DNA of 64,000 bases, from assembly GCA_038380435.1 (NCBI GenBank), contig JAWZYU010000705.1, positions 19,001 through 83,000 on the forward strand, in the 5' to 3' direction. Positions 21,619 through 33,628 of the stretch are shown one piece after another; within the stretch, counting starts at the first letter, position 1; every line of letters begins with the position of its first letter. Under the pieces are notes generated by a model. It was not told the origin of the DNA. It saw only the letters and a program-made list of their open reading frames with translations, and did not search any database. The DNA comes from Ryuthela nishihirai (lineage: Eukaryota > Arthropoda > Arachnida > Araneae > Heptathelidae). Made by a program: the position numbers and the translations under genes.

Positions 21619-21700
21619 CATTATCCACTGGTAATAAACACCTTTTTCAAGTGATTGATTTTATTCTTGACTTCTTGTAATGCATCCTATGGATGCGATC
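21619..21700 (+). mobile_element. Gypsy LTR, 3' end
   Basis: It contains GGTAATAAACACC (poly-A signal context) and GACTTCTTGTAATGCATCC, with the palindrome GCATCCTATGGATGC. The same order is seen at 35195-35300 and 45654-45730. The exact 3' boundary is not certain. Confidence 0.65.
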
Positions 21701-22194
21701 TGGACCTCTAGAAAAGAATTAGTATCGGGTTGTGGATTAAACGAAACATTTCTTACTTGTAATTAAGAAGTTTGAAAGAAGAGTGGTAGTTATAAGAGGA
21801 GTGAAGAAATACCTTTAGGGCCGATTGGCATAGTCACTGGATCGAGTCTAAACAGATCGAAAGGCCTTTCAGCAATATGGAAATCAACAAGAGGGAAAAT
21901 ACAAAAGGAAAGCAGCAAGTATTGATGTTTTTCCTTAAAAACGACGTAATCACAATTGTTCAAGGATGAACCTCAAACGTAATCTCTGGAGTTGAACTTG
22001 CGCATTTTAGCCCTATATGAGCAGAGGATGATAGCGATGACGAAAGAAAAATTGAGACTCTCAAGCTACATATTCAGCATCATCCATCACATAATTATCT
22101 CCTCCCATCTGCAGTGAAAACTACTCGTCATTTCCTTCTTAAGATAAATGTTTTGCATTTGAATCCTTTAAAATATATTATCTTCTATGAATTT
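21701..22194 (+). mobile_element. Gypsy leader region, unit 1
   Basis: This stretch follows the LTR in three places (here, 35371-35860 and 45731-46227). It shares AACGACGTAATCACAATTGT and GTTGAACTTGCGC. No convincing gag frame survives. Confidence 0.6.
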
Positions 22195-22370
22195 TACACG
22201 GCAGAGCGACAATTGGGTGGAAGTCAACTGGGTGGATAATAATTGGAAGTGCGACAATATTGGATACGACAACAAGAAGGATACGACAATTGGGAGGCTA
22301 AGACAATTGGGTGGACAATTCGATGGAACACAATTGGGAGGATATGAAAATGGAGTTGAAATAAAGAAAT
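22195..22370. repeat. Minisatellite of GACAATTGGGTGG-type units (unit 1)
   Basis: Irregular units of 13-17 bp built on ACAATTGGGWGGA. The same block forms the outer ends of the foldback-like structure at 35861-39790. Confidence 0.8.
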
Positions 22371-22412
22371 TATGACAAATAACAATTATCCATCTGAAAA
22401 ATTATTACTGAC

Positions 22413-22478
22413 ATGGCGGGAATCGAACCCGCAACTCTGTAGATACATGCCAGAGCGCTCTACCATAAAATCCACGCA
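22413..22478 (-). tRNA. tRNA-like sequence (probable pseudogene or SINE head)
   Basis: On the minus strand it reads TGGTAGAGCGCTCTGGCA (A box and D arm) and GCGGGTTCGATTCCCGCC (a perfect 5-bp T stem with B box). The anticodon arm does not fold cleanly, so I do not assign an amino acid. Copies lie at 46443-46507 and, degraded, at 36101-36160. The repetition points to an element-borne sequence rather than a working gene. Confidence 0.55.
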
Positions 22479-22599
22479 TCGGAAGAAAATTCGCTTTCAG
22501 GATAAAAATTGTAAATCTTTCATTGGAATGTGGAGGACCTTGCGCCACCTATAATTCATGAAAGTAACTTATTTTCCGATTGTTGCTTATGATTTAGAT

Positions 22600-22857
22600 C
22601 AGTGGTTCTCAACCTTTTAGGCTTCACGTACCCCCTGGAAATGTGTATGTAACTGGCGTAACCCTTGTATTGATAGATAAAACTCTAGTTATAGTATAAC
22701 AATGGGAATAAAATGAAACATATATATCAGTGGTTCTCACCCTTTTATGCTTTTCGTACCCCCTGGAAATGTGTATGTAACTGGCTTATCCCTTGTATAG
22801 ATAGATAAAACTATAGTTATAGGATAACAATGGGAATAAAATAAAACATATATATCA
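22600..22857. repeat. Tandem pair of hAT (Charlie-like) terminal sequences
   Basis: Two units of about 120-138 bp begin CAGTGGTTCTCAACCTTTT (22600) and CAGTGGTTCTCACCCTTTT (22738). This is the typical opening of Charlie-type hAT elements and is followed by CGTACCCCCTGGAAATGTG. A single short copy lies at 42419-42471, and the pair recurs at 46634-46890. Confidence 0.75.
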
Positions 22858-23278
22858 AATATTATATTGATTTGGAAAAGGCGTCGACGAATGTTTGAAT
22901 TAGAAGCAAGTTGTAATGTCCATGAACCCTGAAACTAAAGTCGGTTTCCGAAAGACGATTTTCTGTTAGTTCGGCCTCTCCTACCTCAACAGTTGATCCT
23001 ACTTGCGCATATTACTCTTCGGATTAATGTCTCTATGAATACGGAACTTGTGAGGGAATAATTAGAACACTTCCAAGAGAAGGGCTACTTCTTTCTGAAA
23101 ACACACTTGTGATTTTAATCAAATTTCGCCTTTTCGTGTGTAGGAGAGTCTCAAATACTTATTGCAAAAAATAATAAATGCAAATAACCACTATGAAGAA
23201 CTTGCAGCGATGTCTCATGTTATTTGATATGACTGATCAGCATCTGTGTGGGCAGCAATCTCCATTGCTCCTCCAAAG
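22858..23278. other. Unit 1 unique filler
   Basis: Non-coding sequence nearly identical to 46891-47311. No gene recognised. Confidence 0.55.
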
Positions 23279-23531
23279 CATGTCGAGGGGCACGATGGCT
23301 CAGTCGGTGGTGCCACAGGCTCCTGATCTGCACTTCGCAGATTAGAGTCCCATCTGAGCGTTCGTTGAGATTTATCTCGGCAGAAGCTCCCCGCCTTGAC
23401 TTCAGTCGGTATAGGTCACCGATAGACTGTTAAAGGCCTCCCTCTATCGGACGCGACGTTAAACCATGGTCCCGTGTGCTGGGAGAACCAAAACAAGACC
23501 ACCTCGATGCAATAGGCGTGGACACTACAAT
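23279..23531 (+). mobile_element. SINE A variant (A2), 5' half
   Basis: The head GATGGCTCAGTCGGTGGTG keeps the A box, but the B box region (ATTAGAGTCCC) is damaged. The body reads CGACGTTAAACCATGGTCCC instead of the usual GGACGTTAAGCCGTGGCCCC. It may be an older subfamily. In unit 2 the same copy is split by element X at 47497-48511. Confidence 0.75.
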
Positions 23532-24546
23532 CAAGGAGTGTCTAAGGGAGAAGAGAGCTAGCTTCCATAGACGTAATGTAAACTTTTCGATTGCAGCGCC
23601 CTCTAAACATGGCAAATTCGTGTATTGCAGTGAAGCCACCTAGCCAGGAGAGGAGCCAGTTCCTTGCGTTATTCTTCCACTGCCCAGCAAGATTTTCAAT
23701 AGCTTACACCACGTGACTAATTTTACATACACTTTGACTTTGCTCAAAGTGTCCATTTCTTAAATTTTACCTTTGCTTTTCACAAGGATTAATTAAAATT
23801 ATTTTCCTTAATAAAATCTCATTTTGTAAAACAAGAGGTAGCTATGCTCAACATAAAAATTTTAATACTTTGAACATTCTACTATATTTAATATATTATA
23901 ATAAATTGAAATTTATGGCTTAATGCGAGACAACATGTTTTGTTTAATTATATTTTATAGAATTTAGGATATTTTCAATTAAAGTCACATCGAGTTTCTT
24001 ACTTGTATAAACTGTCAATAGATGGCAGCAGGCACTTCTCGTATCAACCATAAAAAAAATTACTATTGGAACAAACTGCAGACACCTATATATGTCGATA
24101 TGCTCCAGGGAACACCAAACTGCAACATACATTGACTTACATGTTCGCAAGATGATTAAATGTATTCATTTACATATTAATTTTAAAAATTCTGCAAAAT
24201 TACTCAAAATAAACATACAACGGCTTTTCCAGGTATCGTAAAATATACTCCTGAACGGGATAAAATACTCACTGAATAACTTTAGGGTCAGCTATCACTA
24301 TGCCAAACAGTGATGGATGTTAGACAGGTTGAAACACTGATTAAATCATAATAAATATACCAAGAGTAAGACAAACTACAGCTGCCGTGGACTAAAAATG
24401 ATTGCACTGCGCATGCGCAGATCGCCCCTTACAGTTGTTTTTGTGCATGCACATCAATTTGCCACGTTCAGCTTCGGTAAAATTCCGCAGAACGGCGCCA
24501 CTTACGCTTGTGCGAAGCTAGCCTTCTTCTCCTTAGACCTTCTTTG
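23532..24546. mobile_element. Element X, copy 1
   Basis: 1,015 bp with about 33-bp imperfect terminal inverted repeats (CAAGGAGTGTCTAAGGGAGA and, reversed, CAAAGAAGGTCTAAGGAGAA). It is flanked by a perfect 7-bp duplication, CTACAAT (23525-23531 and 24547-24553). No transposase is encoded; the longer open frames have no recognisable domain. The paired site in unit 2 (about 48580) is empty, so this copy inserted after the duplication. Confidence 0.8.
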
Positions 24547-24852
24547 CTACAATGACAGGAAACTTAATTTTCAAAAATATTGCAGTCAAAATTAATTAAA
24601 TTTATTTTTACAAAAATTATTTGGTAGTTGTTTATTTAAAAAAAAAGGTAATTATTTGTATAACATTTTCAAATATTTGAATAAAATCCTAATCGATAAA
24701 TTATTTTATTCTAACTGGTTTCAAAATAAACAGCTTTAATTTAAATTAAAAAATTTAATCAATTAAATAATAATGCATAATAAATTTTCGTCCTTTCTTC
24801 TCTCTTTTTATTCAATGATGTCCAGGCCTGATGAATCAGTGTAGACTTGTCC

Positions 24853-25020
24853 ATACCTTGTGCACATTAAAGAACATGCTAGGTGATCTTGACGTGAGAC
24901 TACCATCTGTCTCCCAATAACCGTCCAATGGGTCCCCTTCTCCCACGTTCTCTGAGACCTCGGAGTCCTTCTGACCTGGCCATTTAATCCATTGTGTGCA
25001 AAAAAAGTGCCACTAGGAAG
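24853..25020 (+). mobile_element. SINE A, 3' half
   Basis: It runs from CATACCTTGTGCACATTAAA to GTGTGCAAAAAAAGTGCCAC and lacks the head. The counterpart in unit 2 is at 48864-49030. Confidence 0.8.
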
Positions 25021-25329
25021 TAATTCTCTAATATACCTACAATTTATTTGTTTAGTTCGACCAAAGATACACTAGACTGAGAAATTGACCATGTGTTTAT
25101 CATGATAGCCAACAATGCAGGGGTAAAACTGGTTTCTGGTGCCACACTGCATCTTAGTATTAATTCTTCACATTACTTTTGTCACCTTGTTCCTTTTAAT
25201 TATATTTCATTATACACGTGATTAAATAAAATATCTCTTTATTTATATCTTTATGTACATATCATTTTTGCTCTTCACCTTATTTCGAATTCAAAATATC
25301 TTGGCAAAAATCCACCCATCCACTCGAAA

Positions 25330-26450
25330 GCATCCGTCTTTAGCTCATTAAAATTGTGGTAAACTATTTGCATATAATATATTGGTTTGCTTTCCTTTTC
25401 CGATGCTTTATCACTCGCATTTTATTAATCTTTTTTGAACTCACAGCCATCTCTTCTGCCTCACTTGACCCATAAGAGTACTGGTAGTTTCAGAAAAAGC
25501 CTGTTTAAATGGTCCCATTTTTTCTCAACTACAATACTAAATGAACCAGATTGTCGTAATGACTAAGTAACCTATTATGGTAAGCTTTAGCTGTAATTGA
25601 GGTGGGGGTGGCTCTGTCGGTAGCGCGCCAGGCTAGTAATCTGCAATTCCAAGGTTCGAGAACCACTTGGGACAGCGGCTCAGATTTATCTCTACAAATC
25701 TCCCTGCCCTTGGTCAGCAGAGGTCACCGATGGCCTTAGAAAGACCGCCGTCTTTCTGATGGGACACTAAGCCGTGATTCCAGGTCCAGGAGACCAATGT
25801 GTTTTGCACATTAAAGAGCACATTAGATGGCTTTGACGGGAGGCCATCCAATGTGCATCTATCTTCAAACTGCTGCTCCAATGGGTCCTCTCCCCCAACC
25901 TTCACTGAGACTTCGGGGTTCTTGTGACCTGCCCATTGTGTGCACAAAATGCATGTCAGAAGTAAAAACACACAACTTTGATTACAACTTGAGTTAAAGA
26001 TAAATTTTTAACCATTACTCAACACCCTTCAAGTTTAAATTGCAAGATACTTTTAACAAGGCAACTGGCAGATCCAATTTCAGCTCCCTTATATGACCAA
26101 CTATTCTTAGTTAAACTATCGCATTTGCTGTTAACATAGGGTTTGATATACATTTGCTGTTAACATAGAGTAACTTAGATTTTTGCAATAGGGCAATAGA
26201 TATTTTCAAACCATTAATTTTCCTTCCCTGTAAGAGACATGCCTCAATGATATTGTAACTACTAGTGACAAAAGGACCTATTACCCCTGCCCAAAGAACA
26301 GAGGAAGACCAATTTTATTATTGAAGTCTTTAAGCACAAGAGTAAGAGTTCCTTTCTTACTAGCATTCAGAATATCCTCATCTTCCATTTGATGAATTAA
26401 GTTGTGTCCTATAGGTTGTATCCCGTTTTCTCGAAATTAATTTTAATTGT
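25330..26450 (-). pseudogene. RTE-like LINE fragment, older subfamily (unit 1)
   Basis: By nucleotide similarity it matches the endonuclease-to-linker part of the long LINE (about 33250-33900). Shared words include AGTAACCTATTATGGTAAGC, GATCCAATTTCAGCTCCC and GCATTTGCTGTTAA. The divergence is clearly higher than between the two long copies. SINE A at 25602-25975 interrupts it. No frame is intact. Confidence 0.7.
25602..25975 (+). mobile_element. SINE A, full length (unit 1)
   Basis: A complete copy with tRNA head, body and tail, diverged at several core positions. It has the same position and boundaries as 49613-49987, so the insertion predates the duplication. Confidence 0.9.
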
Positions 26451-26599
26451 AGCATTTTAACAGAGTGACGTTTTGCATTGCAGTTTAAACATCGTAAATT
26501 TTTACTAATAAAATCACGTGATATTTGTTTCTATAATTTTTTTATATGCAATGCTTTTATATAAAATTTAGTGTTGTTGAGTAGTGAAATATTTTTTAA

Positions 26600-26795
26600 C
26601 AATGGTCGAGTGGTTAGCACGCTTGGCTACTAATCTAACGGAACTAGGTTCGAGCCCCGGGTAAGGCATGGATGTTTGTGTTTTCTTTCTGCTGAGGTCC
26701 TGCCATCCTCACAGACCTTCTACTATGGCATATAAACTGACAGGCTCCTGTCAGACCTCTGTGGCAAGCAGCTGCTTGAGGGGGTATTAAAGTTT
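26600..26795 (+). mobile_element. SINE B (unit 1)
   Basis: Head GGTCGAGTGGTTAGCACGC and B box GGTTCGAGCCCC, then AAACTGACAGGCTCCTGTC, ending GCAGCTGCTTGAGGGGGTA. The orthologous copy in unit 2 is at 50828-51020. Confidence 0.85.
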
Positions 26796-27044
26796 TTTAT
26801 TTAAAAAAATTACATAGTTAAAGAAACTATAAATCTTGTAAACCTAGTAAAGCTTCTTTGTTCATTACATCGCAAGGCCATTACATCGTCTGACAGATGA
26901 GGTTCCGAGGTTCATGTGGACCGCCGAATGTGAAGTAGCCTTCCAACAATGGAAGCAAGCTCTTTCCACAGCACCAGTGTTAGCATATGCAAAAGCTAAT
27001 AAGAGTTCATTTTAGATACTGACTCAAGTAACACAGGAGTTGGC

Positions 27045-27795
27045 TCTCTCTTCCATTAAAAGAATTATTAATCGTGATTCTCCAACTATATTTGGTATAC
27101 ACACTGAATATACATCAACGGTTAAACACTTGGTGTCACTCTACATGAGAAGCTTAAATGGGATTCACATGTAACTAATGTGTTTTCCAAAGCCAATATC
27201 GTTAGATGTAAACTTGGTCCCTTGATAATATGAAACTCTACGCTCCCTCCGCAAAAGAAGCTATTCTTGCATAAGACCATTCTGCAGCCTATTAGGACGT
27301 ATGCCTCACCAGTGTGGGGCATTGCTACCAACACGAACGTCAGGAGACTACAGAGTTTCCAAAATGAAATTTTAAGATCGGTGGTCCGTGCGGCATGGTT
27401 TGGGAAGAAAAAAACCATTCACAATGACCTGGGCATTGACCACATATATACATACATCACGAAATTCTCGCAGACCTTTCTCGAGGCAGTGGGAAACCAC
27501 CCTTACGAAATTATAAATACTTTACTCAATTATGATCCTTTGGTGGTGAAGAAGTTCAAACGCCCAAAGTTAATGGTTTTTTGAGGAACGTGTATTTATA
27601 CTACGATGTAATCTACACTTTTATTGCTTTGTTGGTTATTTTTAACCTTTATGCTCTTTCTGTTGCGTTTTAAGTAATCGTCTTTATTTTGCCCATTGGG
27701 CCTCTTCGGTTTTTTTTTTATATTGTCATTGCTATTGGCGCTATATACTATGATTTTGAAGGTTACGGTCTAAGGCCAGGAACTTAATAAATGTT
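27045..27795 (+). mobile_element. Jockey-like LINE, 5'-truncated, inserted in Gypsy pol (unit 1)
   Basis: The best frame (27267-27584) reads HKTILQPIRTYASPVWGIA, ILRSVVRAAWFGKKK and NDLGIDHIYTYITKF and ends in FKRPKLMVF. This is the end of the reverse-transcriptase ORF of a Jockey-clade element. About 200 bp of 3' UTR follows to 27795. Upstream, KLKWDSHVTNVF-type sequence is in another frame. The Gypsy RNase H coding sequence around the TDSSNTGVG motif appears on both sides of the insert in diverged form. Confidence 0.8.
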
Positions 27796-28555
27796 AATTA
27801 AGATATCAGATATCAACACAGCAGTTGGTGCTTTACTTTCACAACAACCAGAGGGACAAGAAATAGTTATTGCATATTTTAGTAAAACTTTGTCCAAACC
27901 AGAACCGAAATTATTATGTCACATGTAAAGAACTGTTAGCAATAATAAAAGCAATGCAACATTTTCATCATTATCTCTATGTCCAAAAATTTCTTATTCG
28001 TACTGATCATGCTGCCCTCAAGTGGAAACTAAACTTTAAAAACCCCAGACAAATTAATAGGTGAATACAGCGAGTGCAAGAGTACAATTTCTCTATTGAT
28101 CGTAGAAGTGGCGAGCTACACAGAAATGTAGATGCTCTTTCCAGACGTCCATGTATTGACAGCTGTAAGCATTGTTATAATACAGAGTGAAAATATTCTG
28201 GTACTAATGATATAATGCTCATAAGACTGTTGATATCGATACACAACAAAAGAGTGATAATCCTAACATCTGGAGCCCAATACAGATTAGAAAGGACCAA
28301 CTAGACAATGAAGATATAAAGCCAATATCAGATTTAATTGAAAAATCTAATGTAAGACCTAATTGGGAGCAAATCTCGAGATATAGCCCAACTACTAAAA
28401 AATATTAGGGTAGTGGGAATTTTTAGAAGTGAACTATGGTGTACTATACAGAAGATGAGAGAATTAAACTGGGCGACTGATCAAGTAGCAGATAATCATT
28501 CCTAGCTCCAGAGAGGAACTAACGATGAAAGATCTTCATAATAGTGCCACTGGGC

Positions 28556-28691
28556 AAGCAGCTGCTTGAGGGGGTATTAAATTTTTTTATTTAAAAAAAT
28601 TACATAGTTAAAGAAACTATAAATCTTGTAATCCTAGTATAGCTTCTTTGTTCATTACATCGCAAGGCCATTGCATCGTCTGACAGATGAG
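28556..28691. repeat. 136-bp filler copied from 26766-26893
   Basis: The end of SINE B (GCAGCTGCTTGAGGGGGTAT) and the following Gypsy RT piece (up to CTGACAGATGAGGTT) reappear here inside the integrase coding region. It splits GDLHNSATGG from NKTLAN. The same filler is present in unit 2 (52796-52940). Confidence 0.8.
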
Positions 28692-28990
28692 GTTATAATA
28701 TATCGCTGTTAATAAGACATTAGCGAACAGCAGAAGAAATTTCATTGGTTTAAAAATAGGGCAGACTTTGAAAGATGGAGTAGGCAATGTGAGGCTTGTG
28801 CAGCAAAGAAAGGCTCTAAGACTAAGCTCCAAACGTATAATGTTGGTGACTCTCTTCAGAGAATAGCCATTGATGTAATGGGTCTGTTCCTTAGGACTAA
28901 TGATGGAAATCGCTATTTATTGGTGGTGGAAGATTATTTCATGAAGTGACCTGAATTATTCCTTTCAAAATCAGGCCTCCGCCTTACGTG

Positions 28991-30810
28991 TAGTTCGCGT
29001 ATCTTTCACTAGATGGCAGCATCTGCCTAGAATACATTTAAATATGAGAAATACTGGTACTGGATATTTTTTGACATATTCATCTAAATATATTACAATT
29101 ATTCAACCAGTATAGAAATAAATGTGCGTAGCGATGCTTCTTCTACTGCTCAAACAGAAAAGAAATGTAGAAATATTTATCGATAATTCAAGATTAATGG
29201 CTAACAGATAGGTTTAGATGCTTGAGTCCTATGTTATATGACTTTAAATAGTGAACGAATATTTTTAACGCTAAATACACTGATCTACCAAAATATTACA
29301 GAATTTCCATGTTACGTCAATGGGAATCTAACTTCGAAGCTATCTAATTTCTAAAACATGAATTAACGAAAAAGTATGACAAGAGATAAATATAAGTAAG
29401 CATAAGTTCAGGTCCAATGAATGTAACAACCAGCAGATCTGTGGTTTCACTTGAAACCCCAGGTGAAGAGAAAGCGTACGGGCGTTATCACAACGGTCTA
29501 TGAGAACATCGCTGAAATTTGTTGCATTTCGAGATATAAAATAACAACACAAAACTTTTTCGAAAAATTTACCTTACTTGGAAATTTTGCCATGCAAAGA
29601 AACTGAGTAGTGAGATAATGTTTCCGTAAGTGTGACATTCTGTACAAAATTTCCGTAAATCGTAGACTATTGATAAATGAATAGAAAATTATTGAATTTT
29701 TCACTGCACAATATTTATAAATTATATGTAGTAAGAAAGCAATCCTAAAGCTTATAGCGAACCACATGATTATTTGCTATAAAAATATCTGCCAGTTCCT
29801 CATTGGAAATTGTTTATTGGATATCACTTTAAATGTTTTTCATGATTCGTCAATTGAAGGATAAATTCAGCTGGGAAGGATGTTGGAAATCCTTGGTTGA
29901 TCTTCTGTGATGCTTTACATATGACATCACAAGACACAGATGTGTTGCATTCATAAACTCCGTTTAAGTCCTTCGATTGTTCCTTGAGAATCCCTTTCGT
30001 ATCTTCAGGAGGGTAGGAGACTTCGGAATTCTAATCGTCATTTCGAAAATGAAAATGTCTCCAACTGATCGTCATAAGCATGGTGCTTCATGGCATGTGG
30101 CGATTATTTAAACGACTCCTTTTGTTCTAGTGATGTAAAGAACCTTGCTTCTCATTTGAGAGAAACCTTCTCTAATCATTATGCACTGTTTCTTTGCAAC
30201 GTTTTCATAAAATCAATTCAAAGTAATGAAAAAATGTTATTATAACCGTTTAGATAAGCCTACCACGAGTCAGGATTTAGATGTAGGTGATTGTGTTTCA
30301 GAATTGTAGCCAACCATTATATCTTTCGATTTCCTCTTTTTGCTCCTCCCTCAGTATGAAAATGAATACTACTGACCATGGAAAACTCAATGTCCATCTA
30401 ATATGAAGCTTAGGAATGGCTCTATGAAGGAGAGACAGAGCACGTGAATGTTAAAAAAGAGCTCCTAAGAGATTTCCAGTGAGATGATTTCTCCACTCAT
30501 TCGTTGATCAACAAAAATTCCTCTGTCTGCTTATCAAATATTTGAGAACTAAATGAAATCGAATATTATAGTCATTTGCTTTATTTTAGTAACGAATTAA
30601 AACGCGTCTAATTTCTGTTAATTTTGTACTTTTCCAAAATCATAAACTAAAAGAAGTAACTACCCCTCCTTTTTTAGTTCAAGTATATACTAAAGATTTT
30701 GCTTTCGTTCAATGATATATCGATATGTGCTTGAAATTATTAATATTATCGGGTACGTATCATTCACGATATACCAAAATCTTTAAAACTTTAAAGAGGA
30801 AATACTGCAT
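28991..30810. repeat. Block R, copy 1
   Basis: Co-linear with 251-2076 and 53226-55230 and non-coding. It begins where the Gypsy integrase breaks off (TAGATGGCAGCATCTGC) and ends near the TTTAAAGAGGAAATACTGCA motif. Confidence 0.75.
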
Positions 30811-31370
30811 TGCATATTCACTATCACTACTACGGAAGAAATGAAATGAAAGGATGTCTTTTACAAACAAATCCCGATTAAGGTAAGGGTTCTATTCCTC
30901 TAAAACCTATATCTTCCTAACAACTTAGTTGACTAAATAGGTAACCTACTTGTACGCATCTCAAGTAAAGGTTTATTGTCATTAGTCATTTACCATGGTT
31001 TAATCAATATATAAACAAACAAAAAACAAAAGCTTCGTTAGGTTGTTATAGTACACATTATATTGGTAGTGCAAAAAGTAAATTTAAGATCAAGTTTGAG
31101 AATGGCAAACAAAATATTAACTCATTAACTGATCAATTAACGGCAACAATGATCAGTAGAAAAATAATAGCTAATCACGGCAGAATAATTATTTTTTGAA
31201 CCGAAACTTAGCGAAGCACCACTAGAAAAACCAAAAACGAAACTGGATTCCTAAAGAACAGAAGCAAAATTTCTCTGCTCTAAAAAAAGATAATTATTTT
31301 AGAGCATTTATTAAAATGCACAAAAATATGTTGTTATTGGATTATATGAAATGCAAAATGATTTAGTTAC
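30811..31370 (+). other. Unit 1 stretch with a decayed ORF shared with unit 2
   Basis: It matches 55231-55780. In unit 2 a 71-codon frame survives (55421-55636). Here the same region has substitutions and an earlier stop. No domain recognised. Confidence 0.5.
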
Positions 31371-31699
31371 CATAATCATCCTCATCCTCAAACAGCCATG
31401 GGCTACGGAGGTCCAACCAGACTGTGCAATTTAGTTCTCCAAGCATACCTGCCCTGAGCTACATCTACTGCATCTGGCCGCTGAACACCAATCCTAACAA
31501 GGTTCTGTTTGACATTATCTGCTCACCGCATCCTAGGTCTCAAAATTTTTTCTGAGGCGTTTAGGCATACTGTTCATAACGGTATTCGCCAATCTATAAT
31601 TATCCATACGGGCAACATGGTCAAACCAGCGGAGTCTCTCTCTGCACAATATGCTGCTTAAAGGAGGTTACCGATTTTTATGCCTAACTACATCATTAG

Positions 31700-33144
31700 T
31701 TACAAAGTTGAACCACCTAATGCCCAAGACACTGCGTAAGTATCTAGTTTCCTGTTATCTTGTTTACAAAGCGTCAAGTTTCACTCTCATAACTAACCCT
31801 AGAAAGAACCGAACTACTACACAGTCAGATTTTATTCTTTAGGTGTATACGCCTATTTCTCCATATTCTCCATAGATTCTTAAAAGTCCCGGCAGCAATC
31901 CCTATTCGTCTATTAACCTTATGCTGTACATCACAAGTATCTGTTTCATAGCTCCCAAGATAATTAACCTATGACAACTGCTAAAGACTCCAACCATTCA
32001 GATTAACTGAATAATAGCCTACATGACCAATTATCATCACTTTAGATTTCTCCCTGTTTATCATCAAACCTACTCTAACACCAATATCATCAACAGTTCT
32101 AATGAAAGATTTGATCTCTTCAACATCATTGACCAAAAGGTCTAAATCATCAGCATAATATAAATCAGAAATTTTCGTATCTGCAAACCATTTAAGGCTA
32201 AAATCTTTCACTTGCAGTGAATATCGCATACCATATTCAATAACCGAACTAAAGAGAAAAGGAGACAAAGTGCACCCTTGTCGAATACCAGAAGTAATGC
32301 AAAACCAATTGCTACAAGACTTACCAACCCTCACACACGATTCAGTGATATTATTGAGAGCTGCCATTATGTTAAATAATTTGTCTGGCATGCCATACGA
32401 TCTCGCATCAACCACAAATTATGACGATCAGCAGAGTCGAAAACCTTTTTGAAATCAACAGAGCTAGAACTAAAGATTTCTGAAACTCTAAACATTTCTC
32501 AAGAATCTGCCTAAGTGAAAATATTTGATCTACACATCCTCTACCACTTCTGAATCCACATTGCTCATCATGCAATTGCCTGTCAACCAGATTCTTAATT
32601 CTATGAAGTGCAATCACACAAATAACTTTACGTGGAACAGAGGGAAAACTGATACCCTTATAGTTATCACAAGAACTGCGATCACCTTTTTCGAAAATAG
32701 GAATAATAATAGCTCTGGTAAAATCTTTATGAACCTTACATTTATCATAAAAGATATCTGAAATTTCAGTCATCCAAGTGCTAACCAAAACATTCCCAGC
32801 TCTAAGCATTTCCGTAGTAATTTCTTCTACCCCTGGGTTTTATATAATTTAAGTTTAGAAATAGTGAAAATTACTTCAGATTGTGCTATAGGGCCAACAT
32901 TAAAGCCACCAATTCATCTATCATCATTACAAACAATGGGAGGGTAACTAACCACATTGTTTAAAACATCATTGAAATGCTCAGCCCACCTAGCCATGAC
33001 AGAATCCTCACCTTCTATAACCTTACCTTGTTTATCCTTCAATCCATGTATACTTGCCCGTTTTCTACCACACAAAACATTAACTATTTGGTACAGCTCT
33101 CTGCTGTTGTGATGTCTATCTGCTTCCTCGGCTTTGTCAGCCAA
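31700..33144 (-). pseudogene. Reverse transcriptase of the RTE-like LINE (unit 1)
   Basis: Successive frames on the minus strand give a linker with HHNSRELYQIVNVLCGRKR (33144 down). The fingers region follows (ISDIFYDKCKVHKDFTRAI and IIPIFEKGDRSSCDNYKGI), then GFRSGRGCVDQIFSLRQILE and SGIRQGCTLSPFLFS. The catalytic YADD box lies in ISDLYYADDLDLL (ORF 32415-31981), followed by KSKVMIIG. The C-terminal part continues toward 31700 in broken frames. The enzyme would copy LINE RNA at a nicked target. Several frame changes separate the blocks. Confidence 0.8.
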
Positions 33145-33628
33145 GCCATCAAGCCAAAGATTCTAATCATCAGCAAACTGATCCTTACATGCTTATTAAG
33201 CTCTCTGTAATGCTTTCTATTAGGACTAGTAGGATATTAATTCAAGGCATTTTTCTTTCTGAAATATACTCAAGTGCCTTATCACTCAAATAATTCTGCC
33301 TCAGCTGCTCCTTTTTTCCTAAAAGAGTACTATTAGTTTCCAAAAAAGCCTGTTTCAAAATAATCCCCTTCTTCCTCAACTTCAGTGGTGAGCAAACCAT
33401 GACTGTCATAATGACTAAGTAACCTATCATGGTAAGTTTTAGCTATAACAGGGTCTTTCAGAGCTTCAGTATTAAAGGTAATTTTTTTAAATTTAGCACA
33501 ACACTTTTTAAGTTTAAGTTACAAGACACTTTTAACAAGGTAATGGTCAGATCCAATTTCAGCTCCCCTATATGCCCTGGTATTCCTAACAGAACTAGCC
33601 CATTTGCTGTCAATTAATATGTAAACAA

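Larger units (their letters stand above)
26796..28990 (+). pseudogene. Ty3/Gypsy pol remnant: RT end, RNase H, integrase (unit 1)
   Basis: The order is that of Gypsy pol. The RT tail ARPLHRLTDEVPRFMW and AFQQWKQALSTAPVLAY lies at about 26870-26995. RNase H follows after the Jockey insertion, with VTCKELLAIIKAM and RTDHAALKWKLNFKNPRQI up to 28065, then DALSRRPC near 28130-28158. The integrase zinc-binding region (GDLHNSATG-like) meets a 136-bp filler at 28556, and NKTLAN, QCEACAAKKG and IAIDVMG continue to about 28935. There the same TGA as in copies 0 and 2 replaces Trp. Frameshifts and stops are scattered throughout. The protein would reverse-transcribe and integrate the element; this copy is dead. 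Confidence 0.85.

Noticed and set aside
22195..22370. CRISPR-like regular repeat array
   Set aside because: Units vary in length and sequence with no distinct spacers; this is a eukaryotic minisatellite.
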